DNA from: Cheilinus undulatus
Lineage: Eukaryota > Chordata > Actinopteri > Labriformes > Labridae
NCBI RefSeq assembly: GCF_018320785.1
Contig: NC_054866.1
Location: forward strand, 14,927,885-14,991,884
Reading direction: 5' to 3'
Length of the DNA stretch: 64,000 nucleotides
Part shown: positions 34,168-45,078 of the stretch, piece by piece
How positions within the stretch are numbered: the stretch's first letter is position 1
How the letters are laid out: every line of letters begins with the position of its first letter
Notes under the pieces: generated by a model
Databases searched by the model: none
The model's input: only the letters and a program-made list of their open reading frames with translations
What the model was told of the DNA's origin: nothing
Translations under genes and position numbers: made by a program

Positions 34168-35392
34168 ATTGAAATAAACTTAAAACAAAAAGTAAGGCAA
34201 TTTGTGTTTGGTACATTATTTCTTTGTTGTAATAATGCTTCTTGGTAAAAAGTCTTATACCGTTTATTACCCTTTTAAATGGTGCCATATTTGTAAGGAT
34301 CATGCATTTATGGGATGAGCAGCAGAGCTGAGTATGTGGGTTGCGCCCATGAAAAATGTGCCAGATCTTCTCTGCCAATGCCAAACAGCTGATTCTGCCA
34401 TTGACTCTTGTTTGGTGTTTGGTGGCTTGGATGATTGAAGTTTGAAGAAACAAGACATATTGGCAATTTAACAATTTTTTTCATTTAACAAACAGGAGCC
34501 TCAGTAGCATGTGGAAGAACCATACACAGCTGCAACAGCCTGGCTCCCCCTCCTCATGCTGGTAAACAGCCTGGTCACACACTGCTGTGGGATGGCAATC
34601 CCATTCTTCAACCAGCATTTGTCACAAGTCAGCCTACGTGGTTGTGTTGGTCACTCTGGCACGAACAGCACACCTAAGCTGATCCCACAAGTGTTCAATG
34701 GGGTTAAGGTCAGGACTGCTGGCAGGCCATTCCATCCTCTCCACTCCCAAATTCTGAAGGTAGTCTCTGATAAACCCCGCTCTGTGGGGGCAATCTTGGA
34801 GGATAGAGTTCTTGCTGACAGGGTGAGAAAACAGTATTCTTGGGGTGTTGTCTTCTTGGGACGCTCGTTTCGCAGCCTGTCTCTGACATTCCTCGTTATA
34901 TGGAACTTGGCCTTCAGTTTGGAGATGGTACTAGGGTTCACTCCAAACAATGCCGCAACTTGGTTTTGTGGAACACCAGCTTGAAGTTGCCCAACCGACG
35001 GGCCCTATCCAGATTAGTCAAACGTGGCATGCTGATTCTTGAAGCAGACATCTACTGACCACTGTAGCAGGGCCCATGCTCACAGGTGCTGCCAATCAGG
35101 CACCTGATGGCAGCACCTGGGAGTACCAGAAGCTCAAAACAAGAGTCAATAGCAATAGCAAAATAAGCTGTTTGGCATTGGCAGAAAAGATTTGGCACAT
35201 TTTTCATGGGTGCAACCCACATACTCAGCTCTGCAGCTCATCCCGCAAATGCATGATCCTTACAAATGTGGCATCATTTAAAAGGGTAATAAACAACTTT
35301 CCAACGGTATAAGATTTATTACCAAGAAGCATTGTTACAACAAAGAAATAATGTACCAAACACAAATTGCCTTTTTTTTTTTTTAAGTTCAC
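34168..35392 (-). mobile_element. Tc1-like element with about 240-bp TIRs and internally deleted transposase
   Basis: The left arm (about 34168-34420) is the inverted copy of the right arm (about 35140-35392); both carry TGTACCAAACACAAATTGCC on one strand. On the minus strand, a transposase remnant runs from about 35050 to 34640. An N-terminal helix-turn-helix (FGVNPSTISKLKAKF, RDRLRNERPKKTTP) is followed directly by a C-terminal piece with the order P-A-V-L-T-L-T-P-L-N (normally PAQSPDLNPIEH). The DDE catalytic core between them is deleted. Same terminal family as 5843-6682. Antisense ORFs here, for example 34511-34984, are shadows. Confidence 0.78.
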
Positions 35393-36750
35393 TTGGAAAT
35401 TCAAAATTTAAGCCCTAGAATAATACTGGTGGACATCTGGATACTTTTCTACTTTTGACACTTGTATAGTTTTTCATAACTATAGTGAAAATCAAGGTCA
35501 ACAAAGTGACCATATATGGTTCCTTGCCCGCTGATGTAAAAAAACAAAATCCATAAAGTGTATACATATTAAATTCCTTATAATGGAAAATAAACACATA
35601 AAGTGTCTAATGAGTGTTCAGTTGCACATTAAATAGTTATTTAAATACAGAATACCTGTAATAGTTTTACAAGATATGGTGAGGTAACCTTTGGATTCCA
35701 GCCTTTTTAAGAGGCGTGACTAGCTTCAGAGTAATGGTGGTACCACCAGTTTTAATTACAAAAGGGGGTCTATAATAATCACTAATATTGAACAACTAAG
35801 CGAATTCAAGCAATGATGATGAGGCTCATAATGAAAAAAATACTGCTGTATGCCATGTAAGTTTAATAAAACTGGTAAACTGTTGTAAAACCTACTAAAA
35901 TAATGTATTTCACAATTTATACCAATTTTTACCAATATTTATAATTTCACCAGAAATCTTAAAAACATCCCAGTTATTAAATGTATAAATTAATCTAAGC
36001 GTAAATAAGGCTCAAGATAAAAAAGAATTAAAATTAATACAAACCACCAAAGTATAATGAAAATACTATAAGGTTATGAAACTGACCAAAAATCAAACCT
36101 ATTTTGATGATTATACCTGTATGTTAATTAGTAAAATCTACCTCTGTAATACTCTTCTTTCTTTTTCTTTTTTTTTTTTTTTACACACCGTTGGTAAAAT
36201 CTAACTACACTATAGAGTACTGTTATCCTATTTTATGACAAGTTATTCCTCAAGAAAATACCCATAGTATGGTTGCTAGATGAGCTAGCCATATGCCTTA
36301 ACTAAGACAACATTTTACACCCCTAAACAGGCATATGTCCAAATATGGTTCCTCCATTTTTGTGCTACAACTTCAGTAAATGCTAGAAATCCTTGCAAAC
36401 AAAAACCAACTTGACATTTAGCACCACTATTGATATTTATAATTTGCAAGTTTCATCAGCTTATTATTGTTTGTTATAATGTTAGGGTCATTTGTCTGGG
36501 ACCAAAAGAGATGTAAAACTTTATTTTGTGAGTTCTGATAGAAACAGGAAGTTTGAGATTCTAATTGGTCGAATGGTGTGATGCCACTTTCTTTAACATT
36601 GACTGATCTCCACTGACTGGCTGAAAAAAATCATTGTTGTTCTACTGTATAAGTTTGGGGAGAAGCCAACTGAAGTGACCATATGGTTCCTTGCTCCATA
36701 AATGGTTAACAAAAATTATGCCACTTTACAGCGGATTTTAAGCTATAATT
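35393..36750. other. AT-rich non-coding DNA with a repeated box
   Basis: AGTGACCATATATGGTTCCTT near 35506 and AGTGACCATATGGTTCCTTG near 36677 are near-identical direct repeats about 1.17 kb apart. No gene or known family recognised; poly-T at 36169-36182. Confidence 0.4.
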
Positions 36751-38700
36751 GAGCATGGTCTGTGTCAATCAGGTTATTATCTTAGACTCATTTACTGTGG
36801 TAATGTAGGCGAGTTATAAGAGAGGCAGCTTTCTGACACAGAAAACTTCATCTCGTTTCACCCCTCTGAATTAAAACCTCCTTCACCTTTGTTTGCATTG
36901 ATTTCAACTTTAAAACTTCTGAATTCCTCTGACTGAGAATGTGATATTTTAGGACTTCAGTTCTCACTAAGGCTGAGAAACACTGAACTGACCTGGGGAT
37001 ATTGTTTACTGGTGAAGAGAAAAGTTTAAAGTAATTCTAAACTTTTAATTGAGTGAAGTTTTGAAAGGTCAGCGGCCTTCTTGTTTTTGAGATCACCCTG
37101 TGGTCATGATTCTCCACAGGGGTTTGATGGTAGAGGTTGGTTAGATAAGTCTTTAAATACTGTAAATTGCCAGGCTTCTGCAGTCAACACGTCTATCTGG
37201 TGTTTTTTTTTTCCTAAGAAAAACAATTGGTTGTTTTTTCCTTTGTTTAGAAAAACTACTTTTTTCTTATAATTCATAGAGCTTTCATGAAGTATATGGT
37301 CCTCAAACAGGCACCCTGTACAGTCATGGCATTTTAAGGATCCAAAATCTTTTGAAGTACTGACGATTTATCCATCAAAGACTTCAAAATGGATTTGAAG
37401 GATTTCTATACCCATGGAAAACATTTCCTCATACCTCTGGAGGTATGTTTACACCCTATGATAATGAGGTAAAACGAGTTTTATTCACAGGACCCACCAT
37501 AGGAAATTTTTTTTTTTTTTTTTTTAAATAAAAGGCGCTGTCTATTTTGTATAACCACCAAATCTTTCCATGGCAGGTCTAGAAATGGAAATGCAAAGAG
37601 GACTGGCCCTCCAACCCTCATGGATGGGTGCATGAATCTGTGCACTGTGTTGGAAGCTTGACTCATTTATTTATTTCTAATGAGGGAGAAAAGCTGTCAA
37701 AAAAAGTGGTGCTGCCAGACTGCTTCACTCTGTGAGCACCCAGTGAAATAGTGCAGAGGGGAACAAGGAAGGGAGATAGAGAATGGTGTCATTATGCACA
37801 GATTGAGGAAAAGAAGTGAATACTTCAACTGATCATCTGTTCTTATCCAGTTTAATCAACCAACGACTGTTAACTGACACTCAGGAAAAATCTCTCCTGA
37901 AAAGCTCCAGGGGACAAAAATACATGTTTCTGTGTTGCACTCATTACGACCTCTTCTGAACAGATTTTAGACTGTTTCGTTTATCCATTGTATGGATATA
38001 TTTCACATTTATCTGGGAAAGCTCCCATAGAAAGCATTTGGGAAGGGCAAGACTTTTCATAGGTAATTGGAAGAATGTTCATGACAGGCAAATCAGAGCA
38101 ACAAGACAAAATGACATTGTGCACATGCGCAACCCTTGAGCTGACAGGCTACCGCTTCCTTAGATATAATGGTGGAGCTTCTTGGTGAATAAAATTGATG
38201 CCAAGGCCACTTGAAGGGCATGCAAAAACATCTTCTCTGCTTTCAGTGTGGCTCAGTGCTCTTGTTCTAAAAAGACGTGGTCCAGTTCCAATGAAAGTGC
38301 CACTTTCCTGCAGCTACAGTACATTTTCCTTAGTGAATTCATGAGGAACACCTGTTGTTCTTTATTTCTGACCTATTTGAAAATCAAGATTTTTCTAGTT
38401 TTTATTCTAATGATATCATTACCACTGCTGCTGTCTCTCTGCTTGGAATATGCAGTGCTTTTCATTGACCATCGAGAAGCATCAAGTTTCCACTATACCT
38501 GTTCTCATTGACAATGAAAATTGTTTTTAATTTTGTTGCCCCATGATTGCTAAAAAAAATGCAGAGACACAACTTTTAAAAACATTGCTGACAAGGACAC
38601 AACTCCACTGGTAGAAGAGAAGAGAAGAAGGCTGCAAAATTACCACCATGACTAGGAAAAAGACAACAAATGGCTAGAAAAAGTGAGAAAAAATGCTTTA
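36751..38700. other. Non-coding DNA, nothing recognised
   Basis: Short ORFs without domains. Poly-T at 37507-37525. No repeat family assigned. Confidence 0.4.
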
Positions 38701-39122
38701 ATGCTTTAATTAAATACAATTCTGTTAATGCTAATGTTATCATTGATCTTCATCATTTCATTCATCTTCACCTTAGCAGTCAAAGACCCCGCTCTGATTT
38801 TATGTGGTCTTCTGCTTAATGGCTGAGCTGCTGTTGTTCCTAAATACTTCCACTTTCTAATAATATCACTTACAGTTGACTGTGGAATATCCAGCAGGGA
38901 TGACATTTCTCAAAACTGTCTTATTGCAAAGGTGGCATCAATCACAGAACAATACTTGAAGCCACTGAACTCTTCAGAACGACCCCCTTTTGATTCACAA
39001 ATGTTTTCGAATGGTGACTACATTGCTAGGTGCTTGATTTTCTACACTTATGGCAACAGGTCTGATTGAAACACCTGAGTTCAATAATTAACACGTGTGG
39101 CCAAATACTTTTGTCCATATAG
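38701..39122 (-). mobile_element. Tc1-like 5' fragment, minus strand
   Basis: The right end CTTTTGTCCATATAGTT (near 39106-39122) is the same terminus as at 15056. On the minus strand, a paired-type helix-turn-helix is encoded at 38906-38706 (SLLDIPQSTVSDIIRKWKYLG), closely like the copy at 42587 (SLLNIPQSTVSGIITKWKQLG). The element stops before the catalytic domain. Confidence 0.72.
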
Positions 39123-39699
39123 TTATCTGGACTCTTCAGGTACATGTGGCTTAAAATAAACTTAAGAGATGTTTTAAAATAAAAATAAAACAAATACTCT
39201 TGCCTAGCTTGGAGGTTTTACAGTCCTCTCTGCATGGACGCATGCATGTATGAAGAATAAAAGCATCTTTTCATTCAAGTTTTCATTTTGTGATATCCAC
39301 CTCCAATGATTACTGTTCTGTTTTCCCCTCTATCTATAAATAATCTGTGTGGATGAGTCATACTTCAGCCCTCATCAGTATCTCTTTCCTCTCTCTCTTT
39401 CCCTCTCCTGCAGCATGGAAACACTCAACAGATGAAAGCAAAGCTGCAAATAAAACCTTTGATTAAACAAACACCAGCGTCAAGAACAGTAACAAATCTA
39501 TGAAGAAGATTTGTTAACCAACCAGACCGCTTCCCTACTCTCTCTGCCCTCCTCTCTTGGCCCAATCAGGTCTCATTTAGGTTATTTACTCAAAAAGTGC
39601 AGCCATCGTAGGGGGTCAAGGTGCTGCCACCAAACAGTTTCCTGCTCTGATGAATGAAGGCAGCCATTTTCTCCAGTGCACTGGTTCAAAACCTTTAAC
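39123..39699. other. Non-coding DNA, nothing recognised
   Basis: No gene or repeat recognised beyond CT-rich runs near 39385-39410. Confidence 0.4.
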
Positions 39700-40065
39700 T
39701 TGCACTTGAATGATACAAAGCAATCCTTTGCTGTCTAGGATCAGGAATTCCAGCTCTGCATTTCTGTTGACCATAATAATACAGACTGAGGCAGTGGGTA
39801 GGTGTCACAGGGAGACTTTGCCCTTGACTGGTTCTCCAAATCAAATAGAAGATTTTCTATGTTGGTTGGTCTGTATTTGTCCAAATGTGCTGCTTTGTCT
39901 TGTGGTGTGCCCCAAGGTTCTGTCTTGGGACCTTCAACTGTCCCTTCATATGCTTCCTCTGGGCAGTGTTATTTGTGTGTTATTTGTAGATTCCAGAGTG
40001 TCATATCACTTTTATACTGATGATATTCAACTCTATACTGTAAGACAAAATCAGTTGAGCTTACT
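39700..40065 (+). mobile_element. L2-like LINE reverse-transcriptase fragment
   Basis: Encodes CGVPQGSVLGP (frame of 39802) and then, after a frameshift, SYHFYTDDIQLYT (frame of 39710), the core reverse-transcriptase boxes of L2/CR1-type non-LTR elements (the catalytic pair reads DD). The same element appears to resume at 41085. Confidence 0.75.
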
Positions 40066-41084
40066 TTAAAAAAAAAATGGAAACTCGTTGCTGCAAAAAT
40101 AACAAGAAAACTACACTTGACTTTTGTGAGTTAAAAAAACGTGTTTATTTTTGGTGTGCAGTACGTGTTCTACGTGAACTATCTGAGTATTCACTACTAG
40201 TTTAAAATCAATTATTTTAAGTGCTCAAACCTGAGATTCAAATATTAATTTAAGTTTGCAGGACTTAGGCTAAATCATCTACTTTGAGTGTGCAATACTT
40301 CATATTTTTTGTGCACTGTAAACACTGATAAGTTCATAGAACTCAAAATATCATGGGTAACTGCTTACCCTAAACTCTCAGATAGTAAAAGTTTTTTTTA
40401 AGTTATCATTTCACCTAAGGTGGACTAAGTTGTGCCAACATTTGTAACAACGGCTGTTAGTGACCCACTGAACCAGTAGTTTACATTTCATTAATGTCGG
40501 TGTGCCATCAAACATTCATAGATATTATTAACAATAGCATCGCCCCCTATGTAATTGAGACAGCAACTTTTGGTGCATTTTATTCGTTTATTTTATTTAA
40601 CCTTTATTTAACCAGAAGAAAGCCTCTTTGAGATTAAAATCTCTTTTTCAAAGTGTCCTGGACAGACAGCAGCAGCAGAGTGCATAAAGGTTTAGTGCCC
40701 AAAGGCATTCTAGGAAAACTGCAGATTTGTCATAACTCAAAAAATTTGAATGATAACAAAAAATACTTAAATTGTTTGAGAACTGTTCACATAAGAATAT
40801 AATGTGTTTGATCAGCTCATAAGAATAGAGTTGAAATTGCTGTTTTGGATTTTTCAGTAAACACAACTCCATTTTACCCCCTTTATACTTAATTTGTTTA
40901 AACCAAGAAAACTGAAGGAAGTTGACCCTTTAGCTGTTACGGCCAAGAAGTACAAGTAATTTGTTTATATTAAGTATTTAGGACAGGTTACAAAAAACTG
41001 AGTTAATTCAACTCAGTGTTTCTGAGAAAAATGGATGTTGCGTTTTACAGTGTACATATCTTCTAAACTCAATAGAACTGATCC
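40066..41084. mobile_element. Insertion splitting the L2-like LINE, candidate MITE
   Basis: About 1 kb without LINE similarity lies between the two L2 parts. GCTTACT occurs at 40059-40065 and 41085-41091 and may be a target duplication. Inside, CACTGTAAA near 40314 and TTTTACAGTG near 41043-41052 are inverted and could be MITE ends. No protein coded; class uncertain. Confidence 0.35.
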
Positions 41085-41640
41085 GCTTACTATGTTGCAT
41101 AACTGTTTAAGGGATGCATAAGTGATATAAAATTAAGATGCTCGACATTGATCCCATATTGTAGAATGTTTTGGATCTGTCTTTTGCTTTAGAAAATCTT
41201 AAAAATCTCAGGGTAATCTTTTGTCACACGGCATGTTAAATCCTGGATCTATCCTTTTTTTTCTAAGAAAACCTCTCCAAACAGAACTCTATGGTGTCTC
41301 AAACTGAGTTAATAATGGTTTTTTATGCTTTTATATCTTTCTGACTTGATTGATGTAATTCCCTTTTTGCCTACTTGAATAGATCCACTCTTAATTATTT
41401 CCAACTTTTTCAAAATGTTGCTGTTACACTGCTGACTAGGTCTACTAGGACAACTCACATCACTTCTATTTGATCTTCCATACATTGGCTTCCAATCAAC
41501 TTCCAAAATCATTTAAAGATCCTTGTTTTTGTTTATAAAGCTATGCATAGACAGGTGATTGAATATATCTCTACCCTGCTCATCCCTAAATCCCTAGTAC
41601 ACCCCTCTGGTCTGCAGACCAGGATCAGATTATATGGTCT
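41085..41640 (+). mobile_element. L2-like LINE, C-terminal part of ORF2
   Basis: Broken frames carry a NLRVIF-type box near 41205 and the conserved tail order. These include a SRLDYCN-like region degraded at 41340-41400, a Q-N-V-A-V-T-L-L segment near 41415, HWLPI near 41485 and LVFVYKAMHRQVIEYISTL near 41525-41575. This matches the C-terminal end of L2-like ORF2 proteins. Confidence 0.68.
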
Positions 41641-41729
41641 GTCTGCTTCCTCAGCTGGGGACCTTCAGCAGGCACTGGAAAGCAGACTGGATGAGGGTTC
41701 TCTGTTGGAATATGGTGGCTTGCTCCAAC

Positions 41730-41805
41730 ACCCAGAAATACTTCAGCTTCTTCCAGGTGGCAGAGACTCACTCGCCACCTGGAAGGAGCTTAAGTATTTC
41801 TGGGT
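41730..41805. repeat. 32-bp-arm inverted repeat (hairpin), 12-bp loop
   Basis: The left arm 41730-41761 begins ACCCAGAAATACTT and ends TTCCAGGTGGC. The right arm 41774-41805 is its reverse complement with 30 of 32 positions matching; the loop is 41762-41773. The right arm is genuine LINE sequence (the AAGTATTTCTGGGTCTTG box), so the left arm is probably an inverted duplication of it. Confidence 0.85.
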
Positions 41806-42050
41806 CTTGTTCATAAGGTAGGGTGAATTGGGGTATGACATTGACAGACGGATTGGTGCGCCGTCATCCATGTTGTAGATGTTGTGCGGCACTGTTGTGA
41901 TGAAGAAGCTGAGCTGGAAGGCAAAACTTAAAATTTACCGGTCAATCTACATCCCAACCCTCACCTAAGGACATGAGCTCATTCAAAAGAATTAGACTGG
42001 GGATACAACTGGCTGAGAAGTGTAACCTCAGGATGGTGGCTGGGCTCAGC
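41754..42050 (+). mobile_element. Rex3/RTE-like LINE fragment, 5' portion
   Basis: Follows the fish non-LTR 3' coding order: GAGCTTAAGTATTTCTGGGT, a GACAGACGGATTGGTGCG box, GAAGAAGCTGAGCTGGAAGG, TTTACCGGTCAATCTACATC and ATGGTGGCTGGGCTCAGC. Coding frames are broken. It is interrupted at 42050 and resumes at 43659. The Rex3 name is tentative. Confidence 0.7.
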
Positions 42051-42586
42051 AAAACCATCTGGCTTCAGACCGAACATTTCTGAAGGCCCCTCTTGCAGAC
42101 CATATAAGACATTGTCTCTGTCAGAATGTGATGTGCTGTGATTTACTTGTACAATGATTATACAGTTTTTGTTTTTATTTTTTTAAGTGCAACTTTATGC
42201 ATGAACAAAGTCTGGCAGTCACATTCAGAAAAGAACCGCATTGCAAATATTACAGAATAAGCAACATTTCATACAAAAACAGAAAAAAAGGGTCAGAATT
42301 CTAATCTGAGATTGAATTATGTATCAATCAGTTTTAGATGTACAAACAGTGGCTTGCTTTAGTTGTTAGCTTTAGCTAAAGCTAACAAAGCTATGCTAGC
42401 TATGTAGTTACCTCTACTGCATAAGCCAATGTAGCTAATTTGGTTTTAGCTATGTAAGCTTTATCAAACACAGTTTTAACTATTACAGCTATGTAGATAA
42501 CATGGCTCATGTAGCTTAATCGTAGTTTACATTGCTACTTTGTGGGCTTATCATTAGCTACGGTAGCCATGTACCTATGCTAGCTA
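42051..42586 (+). repeat. AGCTA-rich interspersed repeat, copy B
   Basis: From about 42140 it matches copy A (17720-18063 plus 24462 onward), including TTAGCTTTAGCTAAAGCTAA and AGCCAATGTAGCTAATTTGG. It ends where the Tc1 copy begins. Copy B lacks the hAT insertion and so shows the near-empty site of copy A. Confidence 0.55.
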
Positions 42587-43645
42587 CACTATATTGCCAA
42601 AAGTACTCACTCACCCATCCAAATAATTGAAATCAGGTGTTCCGATCACTTCCATGGCCACAGGTGTATAAAATCAAGCACTTGGGCATGCAGACTGTTT
42701 CTACAAACATTTGTGAAAGAATGGGTCGCTCTCAGGAGCTCAGTCAATTCCAGCGTGGTACTGTGATAGGATGCCACCTGTACAACAAGTCCAGTGGTGA
42801 AATTTCCTCGCTCCTAAATATTCCACAGTCAACTGTCAGTGGTATTATAACAAAGTGGAAGCAACTGGGAATGACAGCAACTCAGCCACCAAGTGGTAGG
42901 CCACGTAAAATGACAGTGGATGATGACGTCAGTGGATGCTGAGGTGCATAGTGCGCAGAGGTTCCTGTCTTTCTGCAGAGTCAATCACTACAGACCTTAA
43001 ACTTCATGTGGCCTTCAGATTAGCTCAAGAACAGCGCATAGAGAGCTTCATGGAATGGGTTTCCATGGCCGAGCAGCTGCATCCAAGCCATACATCACCA
43101 AGTGCAATGCAAAGCGTCGGATGCAGTGGTGTAAAGCACACCGCCACTGGACTATAGAACAGTGGAGACACGTTCTCTGGAGTGCTTCTCCATCTGGCAA
43201 ACTGATGGATGGATCTGGGTTTGGTGGTTTCCAGGAGAGCAGTACCTGTCTGACTGCATTGTGCCAAGTGTAAAGTTTGGTGGAGGGGGGATTTTGGTGT
43301 GGGGTTGTTTTTCAGGAGCTGGGCTTGGCCCCTTAGTTCCAGTGAAAGGAACTCTGAATGCTTCAGCATACCAAGAGATTTTGGACAATTCCATGCTCCA
43401 GCTTTGTGGAAACAGTTTGGGGATGGCCCCTTCCTGTTCTAACATGACTGTGCACCAGTGCACAAAGCAAGGTCCATAAAGACATGGATGAGAGAGTTTG
43501 GTGTGGATGAACTTGACTAGCCTGCACAGAGTCCTGACCTCAACCTGACAGAACACCTTTGGGATGAATTAGAGTGGAGACTGAGAGCCAGTCCTTCTCA
43601 TCCAACATCAGTGTGTAACCTCACAAATGCGCTTCTGGAAGAATG
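42587..43645 (+). mobile_element. Tc1-like transposon, truncated at the 3' end
   Basis: The left terminal repeat starts CACTATATTGCCAAAAGTAC after a TA. Transposase start at 42721 (MGRSQELSQFQRG); paired-type helix-turn-helix SLLNIPQSTVSGIITKWKQ; hinge PPSGRPRKM. Then frameshifts, and in the frame of 43162 the catalytic-domain signature [16 protein letters not shown] with [20 protein letters not shown] for the DLN-x-x-EH box is near 43540. It stops after GGAAGAATG at 43645, before the last transposase codons and the right inverted repeat. Some segments remain close to the family consensus from memory, so this copy is younger than those at 12305 and 14100. Confidence 0.85.
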
Positions 43646-43658
43646 CAGCCATACTCAG

Positions 43659-43925
43659 TGGGCTCAGCGTTAAAGAGTGAGTTCAGATGTCCAGAGACAA
43701 CTTGGAGTGGAGCTGCTGCTCCTTCATGTCCAAAGGAGTCAGTGTAGGTGGTTTCATCTGATCAGGATGCCTCCCTCTGGAGATCTTCTAAGCGTCCACC
43801 TGGGAGAAAACCTTGGGATAGACCCAGAGCATAGGGGAGGGACCAAATATCCTGCCTACCTCAGGATCCCCAATAAGGAATTCGAAAGTGTTACTGGGAA
43901 AGGGTCGGACTGAGCCTGCATCATG
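43659..43925 (+). mobile_element. Rex3/RTE-like LINE fragment, 3' portion
   Basis: Starts TGGGCTCAGCG, repeating the last 10 bp before the break at 42041-42050. It then continues the LINE order: TTGGAGTGGAGCTGCTGCTC, TGATCAGGATGCCTCCCTCT and a G-I-P-x-K-E-x-E-S-V-T-G tail near 43870. Together with 41754-42050 it is one element split by 1618 bp. Confidence 0.72.
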
Positions 43926-44992
43926 CATCAATTAGGATGATACCATATCAAAAGGTATTAGGCTCTGAACACAAGCAGTATTAAACATTAGTGTGCATTT
44001 TCCTGTACCAGATGATTTAATGCACAATCAGTCCCATGTGCTGAAGACTGAGATATTAATGAGATGTTATTTAGAGACTGATTAAAAGACCTCCTACTAC
44101 ATCGCCATATCAGATGCATCTAATCTCTTTCCTACATGTATCTGATGTCAGTGTTCTGGTACACGACGTGCAGCACAGTGAAGTGCTCTTGATGGTGACT
44201 CCAGTAGACTCACTGTACTGACAGCTCAGTCACACATACCAGAGACACATGAACTGTTTTTCTTCTATTTATTACTGATGGCAATTGGGTGCAGCTTTCT
44301 CATCCATAATGATGCAGACCCCCTCACTGGTTTATGGTTGTTATGGTAACAAGCCTATAGGGTACAGGTCTGAGTGCATAATTAACGAGCGTGCCTCATT
44401 CATTAAGCAGGTGTGTTTAAAGAGTCAGTGGAAAACATCGTCCTCTGCTGTTTCTTTGTTTGCTTTAAAGGGACCGATTATAGTGTTTCCAGTTACCAGT
44501 TCTTCTCCAGAGAACAGTGAAAGTTCCTTCTGCACTTTGACAGTGAACTGCTCATTAGATGTGATCAGGGCAAAGCTATCAGGCAGCAACAACACCTCCC
44601 ACTGACTTAAAGAAGCTTCATACAAATATAGTGCTAACAAAGCTGTGAGTATTTTCAGACCTGGGTTAAATTAAGCCTCTTGTCTCACATGTGTGACTGC
44701 AGTGGTGGCACCAGGGGCATTTCAGTTTATGTGTGACACCTTCATCTTTTAGGTTCCCTCATGCACATGTAAATATAAATAAAGTGACAAAACAAGCGAC
44801 AAATAGAGAGAAAGTCAGTGTACTTATCAAACCCTTAAAACCCCAAAACTTGGATCAACCACAATTACCATAGTATACGATGCTGTCAATTGATTTAAAG
44901 ATTAATTCATTACAGACTTTGTTATCAATTCATTGCAATTAATCACATATAGAAAGACTGCATTACAGACTGCATTGATTTATAATATCCCA
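43926..44992. other. Non-coding DNA, candidate conserved element with X-box
   Basis: 43960-44420 is unique-looking, with motifs such as TGATTTAATGCAC, GATATTAATGAG and CATAATTAACGAG; it may be conserved non-coding DNA. An RFX-like site lies inside (44337-44350). No coding sequence recognised. Confidence 0.35.
44337..44350 (+). promoter_or_regulatory. RFX X-box-like motif
   Basis: GTTGTTATGGTAAC fits the two half-site RFX consensus (GTTRYY-N-RRNAAC) well. RFX factors drive ciliary and neuronal genes; whether this site is used is unknown. Confidence 0.4.
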
Positions 44993-45078
44993 ACCCCAAT
45001 TCCAAAAAAGTAGGGGTGCTTTGCAAAATGTTTTATTTGCCTTTTACACAGCACCCAAACTTTTGTAAATGAGTTTGT
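44993..45078 (+). repeat. Interspersed repeat end (AACCCCAATTCCAAAAAAGT type)
   Basis: Shares CCAATTCCAAAAAAGT and the following AAAATGTTTTATTTG-like phrase with 46869-46985. Both look like ends of a widespread fish DNA-transposon family whose ends read 'caaccccaattcca'. Confidence 0.4.

Noticed and set aside
34511..34984. 157-codon plus-strand ORF
   Set aside because: Antisense to the Tc1-like transposase remnant; a mirror frame without its own domain.
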